From positions 1 to 5,618 of the forward strand of contig JAQBWJ010000194.1 of the NCBI GenBank assembly GCA_027625215.1: 5,618 nucleotides of DNA. Reading direction: 5' to 3'. Positions within the stretch are counted from its first letter, which is position 1. Each line of letters begins with the position of its first letter. Shown piece by piece: positions 5,557 through 5,618 of this stretch. Source of the DNA: Candidatus Poribacteria bacterium. GTDB taxonomy: Bacteria; Poribacteria; WGA-4E; GCA-2687025. The notes below the pieces were generated by a model. It saw only the letters and a list, made by a program, of their open reading frames with translations. It searched no databases and had not been told where the DNA came from. The translations under genes and the position numbers were made by a program.

Positions 5557-5618
5557 CCCCGATAACCCCCCAAAAGGGGATACGGACTGTGATTACCTCG
5601 ATTCGATGACGGATGAGG
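5522..5618 (+). CDS. brnA: BrnA-like antitoxin, N-terminal part (cut by right edge)
   Basis: An ATG at 5522 opens a frame of 32 codons that continues past the window end, overlapping the 3' end of the toxin gene by 35 bases in another frame. The visible part begins MKSNDTITVVFDPDNPP and continues to GDTDCDYLDSMTDE (19-32). The second stretch resembles the early BrnA motif, which in most members reads like TDW..L..MTDEDI; here Cys23 replaces the usual Trp. BrnA proteins have a toxin-binding N-terminal region and a C-terminal ribbon-helix-helix DNA-binding domain, and the latter would lie beyond the window. Position immediately after brnT, the overlap and the motif together make the assignment good, but only about a third of the protein is seen. 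Other small antitoxins that pair with BrnT remain possible. Confidence 0.75.
   Translation, partial: MKSNDTITVVFDPDNPPKGDTDCDYLDSMTDE

Noticed and set aside
5566..5579. CCCC-AAAA-GGGG hairpin near the right end as a terminator
   Set aside because: The stem is only four pairs, no T-run follows, and it lies within the antitoxin reading frame.

Overview
The window looks like chromosomal DNA from a GC-rich free-living bacterium. Genes are dense, the housekeeping proteins have ordinary bacterial family signatures, and Shine-Dalgarno sites are visible. I cannot place the organism below the level of domain. No phage genes, transposases, rRNA, tRNA or CRISPR arrays are visible.

The left part (1-2441) is a block of four genes on the minus strand. 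Read in the direction of transcription they are: an atypical thiol peroxidase (tpx, start probably at 2441); six bases later a HAD-family phosphatase/phosphoglucomutase-like hydrolase; then, after a 94-bp gap holding a perfect GC-rich hairpin of a widely dispersed repeat type, a slipin (stomatin-like SPFH membrane protein). The slipin stop codon overlaps the start codon of a coiled-coil protein that runs off the left edge. A good sigma70-type promoter for tpx lies at about 2540-2568.

The middle part (about 2640-3714) differs clearly in base composition. It holds one gene on the plus strand, a 5'-nucleotidase closely resembling the animal cytosolic 5'-nucleotidase I (NT5C1) family. It has its own extended -10 promoter and a strong ribosome binding site. 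Its lower GC content, codon choice and isolated position suggest horizontal acquisition.

The right part (3715-5618) returns to high GC. It holds homoserine dehydrogenase (hom) with a C-terminal ACT regulatory domain, preceded by a recognisable promoter with a dyad in its spacer. A BrnT-type toxin gene follows closely, and the beginning of an overlapping BrnA-like antitoxin gene is cut by the right edge.

There is no single multi-gene system here that I can call new. The points most worth a second look are: the thiol peroxidase has only one cysteine and lacks the usual resolving cysteine; a 12-bp direct repeat with 21-bp period lies in the tpx leader; the AT-richer NT5C1-like nucleotidase looks like an insertion; and the antitoxin fragment has Cys where BrnA proteins normally carry Trp.
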